Source: Zeimonas sp039807785
GTDB taxonomy: Bacteria > Pseudomonadota > Gammaproteobacteria > Burkholderiales > Burkholderiaceae_E
Reading direction: 5' to 3'
Length of the DNA: 40,202 nucleotides
Assembly (NCBI GenBank): GCA_039807785.1
Contig: JBDHRX010000011.1
Location: 1 to 40,202 of the forward strand
The notes under the pieces: model-generated
What the model was told of the DNA's origin: nothing
The model's input: only the letters and a program-made list of their open reading frames with translations
Database searches by the model: none
Shown: piece after piece, positions 8,082 through 14,839 of the stretch
How the letters are laid out: every line of letters starts with the position of its first letter
How positions within the stretch are numbered: position 1 is the first letter of the stretch
Translations under genes and position numbers: made by a program

Positions 8082-9122
8082 ATGGCCCCGGAACAAGCGA
8101 TTTCGACAGCGCCGGACCACCCGTCGATCCTCGGAGTGTCCGGGCTGACGAAGGATTTCGTCACCTCGAATGGCCTGCTCGGCGGCAAGCATGTCGTCAG
8201 GGCGGTCGACGACGTATCCTTCGAGGTGCTCAAGGGCGAAACCTTCGGGATCGTCGGGGAGTCGGGTTCCGGAAAATCGACGACCGCCCGATTGCTGATG
8301 CATCTCCTGGCGAAGGATTCGGGCCGGATTCTCTTCGAGGGCCGGCAGGTGGGCCTCGACCTGAGCTTGCAGGCCTTTCATCGAAAGGTCCAGATGGTGT
8401 TCCAGGACTCCTATGCATCGCTGAACCCGCGCCTGACGATCGAGGATTCGATCGCATTCGGCCCGCGGGTGCACGGCGCCTCGCGCGCCGCGGCTTTGGG
8501 CGAGGCGCGCAGCCTGCTCGAGCAGGTCGGCCTGCCGCCGGACGAATTCGGACGCCGGTATCCGCACGAGCTCTCGGGCGGCCAGCGGCAGCGCGCGAAC
8601 ATCGCCAGGGCGCTCGCCATCAAGCCGAGCGTCGTGATCCTCGACGAAGCCGTCTCGGCCCTGGACAAATCGGTGGAGGCCCAGGTCCTCAACCTGATCA
8701 ACCACCTGAAGAAAGAACTCGCGCTGACCTATATCTTCATCAGCCACGACCTGCACGTCGTCCGGTATATCAGCGACCGGGTGCTGGTCATGTACCTGGG
8801 GAAGGTCGTCGAGATGGGGGCTTCCGAGCAGTTGTTCTCCGCCCCCTCCCATCCGTACACGAGGAGCCTGCTGGATGCGATTCCGAGCGGGGATCCGGAA
8901 AACAGGGTGAAGGACTATCCGTTGACCGGCGACCCGCTCGACCACGTCGGCGACGCGGGGCGGGGCTGCGTGTTCTACTCGCGCTGCCGGTTCAAGGAGC
9001 AGTCATGCAAGACCATCGCTCCGAAGGCTTCCCGCGATCGCTCGAACGGCAATCTCGTCTGGTGCCACATGTACGACCCGGACTCGGGACACGGGCGGGC
9101 GCGTGATGGCCGGGGCGCATAG
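8082..9122 (+). CDS. ABC transporter ATP-binding protein (DppF/OppF-like)
   Basis: The 346-residue ATPase has Walker A GESGSGKST (about residue 60), Q-loop VFQDSYASLNP, signature LSGGQRQR, Walker B VVILDEAVS and H-loop ISHD. The C-terminal oligopeptide/dipeptide extension includes GCVFYSRCRFKEQSC, the Cys-containing segment that carries an iron-sulfur cluster in some family members. QDSYASLNPR is typical of the F-type subunit. It is unusual that the F-type gene precedes the D-type gene; in the best known dpp/opp operons the order is D then F. It powers uptake from the cytoplasmic face. Confidence 0.93.
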   Translation: MAPEQAISTAPDHPSILGVSGLTKDFVTSNGLLGGKHVVRAVDDVSFEVLKGETFGIVGESGSGKSTTARLLMHLLAKDSGRILFEGRQVGLDLSLQAFHRKVQMVFQDSYASLNPRLTIEDSIAFGPRVHGASRAAALGEARSLLEQVGLPPDEFGRRYPHELSGGQRQRANIARALAIKPSVVILDEAVSALDKSVEAQVLNLINHLKKELALTYIFISHDLHVVRYISDRVLVMYLGKVVEMGASEQLFSAPSHPYTRSLLDAIPSGDPENRVKDYPLTGDPLDHVGDAGRGCVFYSRCRFKEQSCKTIAPKASRDRSNGNLVWCHMYDPDSGHGRARDGRGA

Positions 9123-9149
9123 CTGCGGCGCCGGCCGGGGACGCACGGG

Positions 9150-10172
9150 ATGGACACGATGCTGGAAGTGAAGGACCTGTACGTGAAGTTCCTGGGCGAT
9201 CGCACGATTCACGCCCTGAACCGCGTTTCGTTCGATCTGAAGGAAGGCGAGGTGCTCGGGCTGCTGGGGGAGTCGGGCTCGGGGAAAAGTGTCTTGCTGC
9301 GGGCCGTGATGCGCCTGTTGCCCGAGGCGCGGACGTCGATCTCGGGCAGCATCGCCGTGATGGGCGCCGAAACGATCGGCAGAAGCAGGAAGGAAATCAG
9401 GCAGATCTGCGGACAGGTCGTCGCGATGATCTTCCAGGAGCCCGGCCTGGCGTTCGATCCGGTCTACACGATCGGCGACCAGATCGCGGAAACGGTGATG
9501 CACCACAAAGGCTGCAGCCGGAAGGAAGCCCTGGACCGGGCGCTGGAAGTCCTCGACATGGTCCGGATTCCGGCCGCGAAGAAGCGGATCAAGGCCTATC
9601 CTTTCGAGCTTTCGGGGGGAATGCGGCAGCGGGCGATGATCGCGATGGCGCTCGCCTGCAGGCCGAAGATCCTTCTCGCGGACGAGCCGACGACGGCCCT
9701 GGATACGACGGTCCAGATCCAGATCCTGCTGCTGCTGCGCGAGCTGCAGCGGGAGCTCGGCATGTCGATGATCTTCGTCACCCATGACATCGGCGTGACC
9801 GCGGAGATATGCGATCGCGTGCTCGTGATGTATGGCGGCCAGATCGTCGAGAACGGGTCGATCGGCCGGATCATCAAGGAGCCGGGCCACCCGTACCTCG
9901 CCGGCCTGCTGGAATCGAGCGTGCGCGGATCCGCCCGCGGCGGCGCCCTGTCGACGATCCCGGGGTCGCCGCCGATCATGGACCGCCCCCCGCAGGGGTG
10001 TCCGTTCGTGCCGCGCTGCCCGTTCGTCGTGCCGGAGTGCTCGGCCGGGGTTCCCGAGAGGAAAGAGGTGCAGCCCGGCCATGGCGTGCGCTGCGTGCAC
10101 TACCGGGACGCGGACCGACCGGCGGCGCTGCAGCCGATGTTCCTCAGGCATCACGCGGCCCGGCCGGCCTAG
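9150..10172 (+). CDS. ABC transporter ATP-binding protein (DppD/OppD-like)
   Basis: The 340-residue ATPase has Walker A GESGSGKSV, Q-loop MIFQEPGLAFDP, signature LSGGMRQR, Walker B ILLADEPTTALD and H-loop VTHD, all typical of the D-type subunit. A Cys-rich C-terminal segment (GCPFVPRCPFVVPEC) follows. The start may be the ATG at 9150 or 9159 (MLEVKDLYV); neither has a strong ribosome site. It forms the ATPase pair with the preceding gene and is the last member of the importer. A structured region with no gene separates it from thrS. Confidence 0.92.
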   Translation: MDTMLEVKDLYVKFLGDRTIHALNRVSFDLKEGEVLGLLGESGSGKSVLLRAVMRLLPEARTSISGSIAVMGAETIGRSRKEIRQICGQVVAMIFQEPGLAFDPVYTIGDQIAETVMHHKGCSRKEALDRALEVLDMVRIPAAKKRIKAYPFELSGGMRQRAMIAMALACRPKILLADEPTTALDTTVQIQILLLLRELQRELGMSMIFVTHDIGVTAEICDRVLVMYGGQIVENGSIGRIIKEPGHPYLAGLLESSVRGSARGGALSTIPGSPPIMDRPPQGCPFVPRCPFVVPECSAGVPERKEVQPGHGVRCVHYRDADRPAALQPMFLRHHAARPA

Positions 10173-10202
10173 CCGCGGCCCGGCGCCGGCCGGCTCGCCC
10201 TG

Positions 10203-10211
10203 TGCTAAAAT
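10203..10211 (+). promoter_or_regulatory. Extended -10 promoter for thrS
   Basis: TGCTAAAAT matches the extended -10 form TGn followed by a -10 hexamer (TAAAAT, 10206-10211). No recognisable -35 is seen about 17 nt upstream, which is acceptable for extended -10 promoters. Transcription would start near 10218 and give a leader of about 178 nt before the thrS ATG. It would separate the thrS block from the ABC operon ending at 10172. Confidence 0.55.
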
Positions 10212-10219
10212 TACCGCTT

Positions 10220-10288
10220 GGCGCGAAAGAGGGCCGCCCGGGTTCGGCGGGCTCGTTCGCGCCTGCCAGGGGCGCCGTGGTACGCGCC
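10220..10288 (+). promoter_or_regulatory. Structured thrS leader with an anticodon-like hairpin
   Basis: GGCGCGAA (10220-10227) pairs with 10256-10263, continued inward by GAG/CTC and CCGCC/GGCGG, to give one long imperfect hairpin. A second hairpin pairs GGCGC (10271-10275) with GCGCC (10284-10288) around the loop CGTGGTAC. Within that loop T-GGT-A is arranged like U33, a threonine GGU anticodon and A37. In E. coli, ThrS represses its own translation by binding such mimics. The equivalent role here is an inference; GC-rich DNA forms hairpins readily, and the loop is 8 nt rather than 7. Confidence 0.4.
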
Positions 10289-10331
10289 GGCGTCGCCCGA
10301 TCGGGCGCGCCGGGGTCGCGGGTCCCGCAGG

Positions 10332-10358
10332 AGTGCGGCCCGGCCGCACTTTTCGTTT
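10332..10358 (+). terminator. Terminator-like hairpin in front of thrS (attenuator or ABC-operon terminator)
   Basis: AGTGCGG (10332-10338) pairs with CCGCACT (10344-10350) around CCCGG, and TTTTCGTTT follows directly. The T-run ends 37 nt before the thrS ATG. Because the apparent thrS promoter is upstream, the hairpin would lie within the thrS leader and could attenuate it. Alternatively it may only end read-through from the ABC importer operon. Confidence 0.6.
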
Positions 10359-10395
10359 GCAGCGCCTTCGCGGGGTCACCGCAGACTCGTCCGAC

Positions 10396-12315
10396 ATGGT
10401 CCTGATCACGCTTCCCGATGGCTCGCAGCGGCGCTTCGAGGCGCCGCCGACGGTGGCCGAGGTCGCTGCGTCGATCGGTCCCGGGCTGGCGAAAGCCGCG
10501 ATCGCCGGCCGGCTCGACGGACGGCTGGTCGACACTTCGGCCCGGATCGAGTCGGATGCCGCGCTCGCGATCGTCACCGAGCGCGACCCCGAGGGGCTGG
10601 AGGTCCTGCGCCACTCGACCGCGCACCTGCTGGCGTACGCGGTCAAGACGCTGTTCCCCGACGCGCAGGTCACCATCGGGCCGGTGATCGAGAACGGCTT
10701 CTACTACGACTTCTCGTACAAGCGTCCGTTCACGCCCGAGGATCTCGCCGCGATCGAGGCGAAGATGGTCGAGCTCGCGCGGAAGAACGAGCCGGTGGTG
10801 CGCGAGCTCTGGGACCGCGACGAGGCCGTGCGTTTCTTCGAATCGATCGGCGAGCGCTACAAGGCGGAGCTCATCGCCTCGATTCCCGCCGGCGAACCCA
10901 TCACGCTGTACCGCGAGGGCGATTTCGTCGACCTCTGCCGCGGCCCGCACGTCCCGTCCACGGGCCGGCTGAAGGTGTTCAAGCTGATGAAGCTGGCCGG
11001 TGCCTACTGGCGCGGCGACTCGAAGAACGAGATGCTCCAGCGCATCTATGGCACGGCCTGGGCGCGCAAGGAGGACCAGGACGCCTATCTGCACATGCTG
11101 GAGGAGGCGGAGAAGCGCGACCACCGGCGGCTCGGCCGCGAGCTCGACCTGTTCCACATGCAGGACGAAGCGCCCGGACTGATCTTCTGGCACCCGAAGG
11201 GCTGGACGATCTGGCAGGAGGTCGAGCAGTACATGCGTCGCGTGTACCGCGACTGCGGCTACCAGGAAGTGAAAGGACCCCAGATCCTCGACCGCAGCCT
11301 GTGGGAGCGCACCGGGCACTGGCAGAACTACCGCGAGAACATGTTCACGACCGAGTCGGAGAACCGGCACTACGCGCTCAAGCCGATGAACTGTCCGGGG
11401 CACGTCCAGATCTTCAAGTCGGGGCTGCGCTCGTACCGGGAGCTGCCGCTGCGCTACGGCGAGTTCGGCCAGTGCCACCGCAACGAGCCCTCAGGGGCGC
11501 TGCACGGGATCATGCGCGTGCGCGGTTTCACCCAGGACGACGGCCACGTGTTCTGCACCGAGGCGCAGATCCTCGACGAGTGCGTCGCGTTCACGGCGCA
11601 GCTGCAGGCGGTGTACCGCGACTTCGGCTTCGAGCAGATCCTCTACAAGGTGGCGACGCGCCCCGACAAGCGCGTCGGCACCGACGAGGCCTGGGACCGC
11701 GCCGAGGCCGCGCTGATGGAGAGCCTGCGCCGCGCCGGCTGCGAGTTCGAGATCTCGCCGGGCGAGGGCGCCTTCTACGGCCCGAAGATCGAATACACCC
11801 TGAAGGACGCGATCGGCCGGCAGTGGCAGTGCGGGACGATCCAGGTCGATTTCAACATGGCCGGCCGGCTGGATGCCGAATACGTGGCCGAGGACAACTC
11901 GCGCCGGGTCCCGGTGATGCTGCACCGCGCGATCGTCGGCTCACTCGAGCGTTTCATCGGCATCCTGGTCGAGCACCATGCCGGTGCGATGCCGATGTGG
12001 CTGGCGCCGCTCCAGGCGGTGGTCATGAACATCACCGACGCCCAGGCCGAATATGCGGCTTCTGTTGCGGAAACGTTGAGAAAACAAGGGTTTAGGGTCC
12101 AGGCCGATTTGCGGAACGAGAAGATCAACTATAAAATCCGCGAGAACAGCCTGCAGAAGATTCCCTATCTCCTCGTGGTGGGTGACAAGGAGCGGCAGGC
12201 TGGCAAGGTGGCCGCGCGCGCGCGCGGGGGGGTCGATCACGGCACCCTCGACGTCGGGGCGTTCGCGGCGCGACTGTCCGAGGACGTCGCGCTGAAGCGA
12301 TCCAACCCGCAATGA
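10396..12315 (+). CDS. thrS: Threonyl-tRNA synthetase
   Basis: The 639-residue class II synthetase charges tRNA-Thr in the cytoplasm. Domain order is complete: TGS (1-60, MVLITLPDGSQRRFEAPPTV), editing domain with HSTAHLLAYAV (about 70-240), catalytic core and C-terminal anticodon-binding domain (about 540-639). The zinc ligands are Cys333 (KPMNCPGH), His384 (TQDDGHVF) and His510 (VMLHRAIVG), matching the E. coli positions within one residue. The ATG at 10396 gives the exact family N-terminus; the frame is open further upstream but overlaps the transporter gene. It heads the conserved thrS-infC-rpmI-rplT-pheST-ihfA series. Confidence 0.98.
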   Translation: MVLITLPDGSQRRFEAPPTVAEVAASIGPGLAKAAIAGRLDGRLVDTSARIESDAALAIVTERDPEGLEVLRHSTAHLLAYAVKTLFPDAQVTIGPVIENGFYYDFSYKRPFTPEDLAAIEAKMVELARKNEPVVRELWDRDEAVRFFESIGERYKAELIASIPAGEPITLYREGDFVDLCRGPHVPSTGRLKVFKLMKLAGAYWRGDSKNEMLQRIYGTAWARKEDQDAYLHMLEEAEKRDHRRLGRELDLFHMQDEAPGLIFWHPKGWTIWQEVEQYMRRVYRDCGYQEVKGPQILDRSLWERTGHWQNYRENMFTTESENRHYALKPMNCPGHVQIFKSGLRSYRELPLRYGEFGQCHRNEPSGALHGIMRVRGFTQDDGHVFCTEAQILDECVAFTAQLQAVYRDFGFEQILYKVATRPDKRVGTDEAWDRAEAALMESLRRAGCEFEISPGEGAFYGPKIEYTLKDAIGRQWQCGTIQVDFNMAGRLDAEYVAEDNSRRVPVMLHRAIVGSLERFIGILVEHHAGAMPMWLAPLQAVVMNITDAQAEYAASVAETLRKQGFRVQADLRNEKINYKIRENSLQKIPYLLVVGDKERQAGKVAARARGGVDHGTLDVGAFAARLSEDVALKRSNPQ

Positions 12316-12400
12316 CCGGCGAGCCTGGCGTGTTCCGCGACGCGGGACGGCAGGCCTGCGGGTTCTTGTCGCCGGGCGGCCGTTGAACGGGATTTCTTGC

Positions 12401-12405
12401 AGGAG
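12401..12405 (+). promoter_or_regulatory. Shine-Dalgarno site that places the infC start at an ATC codon
   Basis: AGGAG at 12401-12405 lies 8 nt before ATC at 12414. No comparable site precedes the in-frame GTG at 12459, whose upstream bases are instead coding-like. This site is the main local evidence for the non-canonical start. Confidence 0.75.
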
Positions 12406-12413
12406 CATCGAGC

Positions 12414-12938
12414 ATCGCTACAGCAGAACGCGCGCATCGCCTGAACGGTGAGATCAACGTGCCCGAGGTCCGGCTGGTCGGTATCGAGAACGAGCCGATC
12501 GGCATCGTGAGCCTGAGGGAAGCCATGCGGATGGCCGAAGAGGCCGAGGTCGATCTGGTCGAGATCGCGCCGCAGGCGGCTCCCCCGGTCTGCCGCCTGA
12601 TGGACTACGGCAAGTTCAAGTACCAGGAGCAGAAGCGCCAGCACGATGCCCGTCTCAAGCAGAAGGTCATCCAGATCAAGGAAGTCAAGTTCCGGCCCGG
12701 AACCGACGACGGCGATTACCAGGTGAAGCTGCGCAACCTGCGGCGTTTCCTGGAGGAAGGCGACAAGGCGAAGGTCACGCTGCGGTTTCGCGGGCGCGAG
12801 ATGGCCCACCAGGAGTTCGGCGTGCGCCTGCTGGAACGGGTCCGCACCGACCTCGAGGACATCGCGCAGGTCGAGCAGATGCCGCGCCTCGAAGGCCGGC
12901 AGATGATCATGGTGATCGCGCCCAGGAAGAAGAAGTAA
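12414..12938 (+). CDS. infC: Translation initiation factor IF-3, starting at ATC
   Basis: The product binds the 30S subunit, prevents 50S joining and checks start-codon pairing. Reading from ATC gives 174 residues, the normal length, with an N-terminus (I/M)ATAERAHRLNGEINVPEVRL that fits the family. The first in-frame GTG (12459) would remove the first 15 residues of the N-terminal domain. The N-domain (PIGIVSLREAMRMAEEAEVDLVEI, here described in part), the linker (about 80-90) and the C-domain (VKFRPGTDDGDYQVK, VTLRFRGREM) are intact. E. coli infC uses AUU, and IF-3 represses its own synthesis by rejecting that codon; ATC should permit the same feedback. It is 98 nt downstream of thrS. Confidence 0.93.
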   Translation: MATAERAHRLNGEINVPEVRLVGIENEPIGIVSLREAMRMAEEAEVDLVEIAPQAAPPVCRLMDYGKFKYQEQKRQHDARLKQKVIQIKEVKFRPGTDDGDYQVKLRNLRRFLEEGDKAKVTLRFRGREMAHQEFGVRLLERVRTDLEDIAQVEQMPRLEGRQMIMVIAPRKKK

Positions 12939-13079
12939 GCCCCGGGCAGGCGCCGGAGAAGCAGTAGGTCGTCGAGCGAAGCGCCCTCCGGGGCGTCATA
13001 GAAGCCAAGCGGGTTCCCGAAGTGCCGGCAGGTCGCCGGACACCCGACGCGGCATACGAAGAGAAGGCAAGGGGTTGTC

Positions 13080-13277
13080 ATGCCCAAGATGAAGACGAAG
13101 AAGGGCGCTGCGAAGCGCTTCCGCGTCCGCGCCTCCGGCAGCGTGAAGCGGGGTCAGGCGTTCAAGCGCCACATCCTGACCAAGAAGACCACCAAGAACA
13201 AGCGCCAGCTGCGCGGAACGATGAACGTGCACGACACGAACGTCGATTCCGTCAAGGCCATGCTGCCGTACGCATAA
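13080..13277 (+). CDS. rpmI: 50S ribosomal protein L35
   Basis: The 65-residue basic protein begins MPKMKTKKGAAKRFRV and contains HILTKKTTKNKRQLRG, both diagnostic of L35. It is a structural component of the large subunit. AAGGGG precedes the ATG. It sits 141 nt after infC and 10 nt before rplT. The infC-rpmI gap has no gene; in E. coli the equivalent region holds the L20 translational operator, but I could not recognise a specific counterpart here. Confidence 0.97.
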   Translation: MPKMKTKKGAAKRFRVRASGSVKRGQAFKRHILTKKTTKNKRQLRGTMNVHDTNVDSVKAMLPYA

Positions 13278-13287
13278 GGAGAGCGCC

Positions 13288-13650
13288 ATGCCCCGAGTCA
13301 AGCGTGGAGTCACGGCGCGCGCGCGCCACAAGAAGGTCATCGCCGCCGCCAAGGGTTATCGCGGCCGGCGCGGCAATGTCTACCGGATCGCCAAGCAGGC
13401 GGTCATGCGGGCCGGCCAGTACGCGTATCGCGACCGGCGCGCCAAGAAACGCGTGTTCCGTTCGCTCTGGATCGCCCGGATCAATGCGGCGGTGCGGGAG
13501 CACGGCATCACCTACAGCGTGTTCATCAACGGCCTGAATCGCGCCGAGATCGGGCTCGATCGCAAGGTGCTCGCCGACCTCGCGGTCGCCGACAAGCCGG
13601 CGTTCGCGGCGATCGTCGCGCGGGTGAAGGCCTCGCTCGGCGCGGCCTGA
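13288..13650 (+). CDS. rplT: 50S ribosomal protein L20
   Basis: The 120-residue protein has the L20 signature MPRVKRGVTARARHKKV, then AKGYRGRRGNVYRIAKQAV and the globular C-terminus with RSLWIARINAAVREHGITYS. L20 is an early assembly protein of the 50S subunit and in enterobacteria represses its own operon. AAGGAG lies just before the ATG and the gene follows rpmI by 10 nt, so L35 and L20 are co-translated. A terminator-like hairpin lies about 50 nt downstream. Confidence 0.98.
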   Translation: MPRVKRGVTARARHKKVIAAAKGYRGRRGNVYRIAKQAVMRAGQYAYRDRRAKKRVFRSLWIARINAAVREHGITYSVFINGLNRAEIGLDRKVLADLAVADKPAFAAIVARVKASLGAA

Positions 13651-13700
13651 GCCGCCCGAGCCGCAACCGGACCGGGCAGGCGCGCCGGCCGGCGAAGACG

Positions 13701-13726
13701 ACGGGGCCTTCGCGGCCCCGTTTTTC
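13701..13726 (+). terminator. Terminator/attenuator between rplT and pheS
   Basis: ACGGGGCC (13701-13708) pairs perfectly with GGCCCCGT (13714-13721) around TTCGC, followed by TTTTTC. It is 27 nt before the pheS ATG, which leaves no room for a separate pheS promoter after it. Transcription of pheST must therefore read through it, so partial termination (attenuation) is likely. E. coli has the pheM attenuator at the same place, but no Phe-rich leader peptide is visible here. Confidence 0.8.
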
Positions 13727-13752
13727 TTGCATCGGAGCATTCCTTCGCAGCC

Positions 13753-14826
13753 ATGTCGAACCCACCCAGTTCCCCTTCTCCGCAGCCGGGCGCAGCAGGC
13801 CCGGGATTCGCCCGCTTCGCCGAGACGGTCGAACGGCTGGCGGCCGAGATCGGCGCCGCGCGCAACGCCCCCGAGCTGGCCAACGCGAAGGCGCGCGCGC
13901 TCGGCAAGGACGGTGCCCTGACGGTCGAGATGAAGAAGCTCGGCGGCCTGGCGCCGGCGGAGCGCTCGGCGGTCGGGCGCGAGCTGAACGAGGCCAAGCA
14001 GGCGATCGAGCGCGCGGTGCGCGCGCGCGAGGCCGCACTGGCGCAGGCCGAGCTCGACGCGCGCCTCGCGCAGGAATCGATCGACGTCACGCTGCCCGGG
14101 CGCGGCCCCGGCAGCGGGGGGTTGCATCCGCTGACGCTCACCATCGAGCGCATCGAGGCCATCTTCCACTCGATCGGCTTCGACGTCGCGGACGGGCCGG
14201 AGATCGAGGAGGACTTCTTCAACTTCACCGCGCTGAACACGCCGGAGAACCATCCGGCGCGCTCGATGCACGACACCTTCTACGTCGACGCTCCCGACGG
14301 CAAGGGCGGGGGGTTGCTGCTGCGCACGCATACCAGCCCGGTGCAGGTGCGCTATGCACGCGCGCACCGTCCGCCGATCAAGGTCATCGCCCCGGGCAAG
14401 ACCTATCGCGTCGATTCCGACGCCACGCACTCGCCCATGTTCCACCAGTTCGAGGGGCTGTGGATCGACGAGGACGTGAGCTTCGCCGACCTGAAGAGCG
14501 TCTACGCCGATTTCCTGCGCCGCTTCTTCGAGCGCGACGACCTCGACGTGCGTTTCCGTCCGTCATACTTCCCGTTCACCGAGCCCTCGGCCGAGATCGA
14601 CATGCGCTTCGCCGACGGGCCGCTGGCCGGCCGCTGGCTCGAGGTGAGCGGGTCGGGACAGGTGCATCCGAACGTGGTGCGCAACTTCGGGCTCGACCCG
14701 GAGCGCTACATCGGATTCGCGTTCGGCTCGGGGATCGAGCGCCTGGCGATGCTGCGCTATGGCGTCGGCGACCTGCGCATGTTCTACGAGAACGACCTGC
14801 GTTTCCTGCAGCAGTTCAACCGATAG
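13753..14826 (+). CDS. pheS: Phenylalanyl-tRNA synthetase alpha subunit
   Basis: The 357-residue class II catalytic subunit works as an alpha2beta2 tetramer with PheT. The N-terminal coiled-coil arm (about 20-100) is followed by the catalytic core with HPLTLTIERIEAIFHSIGF, EIEEDFFNFTALNTPENHPAR, motif 2 in SPMFHQFEGLWIDEDV and motif 3 in GFAFGSGIERLAMLRYGV. The first ~18 residues are Pro/Ser-rich and poorly conserved, so the true start could lie slightly downstream, but no better candidate with a ribosome site is evident. pheT follows after 13 nt. Confidence 0.97.
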   Translation: MSNPPSSPSPQPGAAGPGFARFAETVERLAAEIGAARNAPELANAKARALGKDGALTVEMKKLGGLAPAERSAVGRELNEAKQAIERAVRAREAALAQAELDARLAQESIDVTLPGRGPGSGGLHPLTLTIERIEAIFHSIGFDVADGPEIEEDFFNFTALNTPENHPARSMHDTFYVDAPDGKGGGLLLRTHTSPVQVRYARAHRPPIKVIAPGKTYRVDSDATHSPMFHQFEGLWIDEDVSFADLKSVYADFLRRFFERDDLDVRFRPSYFPFTEPSAEIDMRFADGPLAGRWLEVSGSGQVHPNVVRNFGLDPERYIGFAFGSGIERLAMLRYGVGDLRMFYENDLRFLQQFNR

Positions 14827-14839
14827 GCGGGAGACCCGG

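Noticed and set aside
4416..10172. Naming the importer dppABCDF with dipeptide as substrate
   Set aside because: The family transports many solutes, and the neighbouring enzymes point to a catabolic substrate rather than to peptides.
10257..10269. A firm attachment-site call for the near-copy of the tRNA-Val 3' end
   Set aside because: It is only 13 nt with one mismatch, no integrase is present, and it is part of a hairpin; kept only as a tentative finding.
10212..10395. A T-box riboswitch before thrS
   Set aside because: No T-box consensus is seen, and T-boxes regulating synthetases are a Gram-positive feature.
12459..12938. infC beginning at GTG 12459
   Set aside because: It would lose the conserved N-terminus and has no ribosome site; ATC at 12414 has AGGAG at good spacing.
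12939..13079. An L20-binding operator before rpmI
   Set aside because: The position is right, but no pseudoknot or mimic of the 23S L20 site could be recognised by eye.
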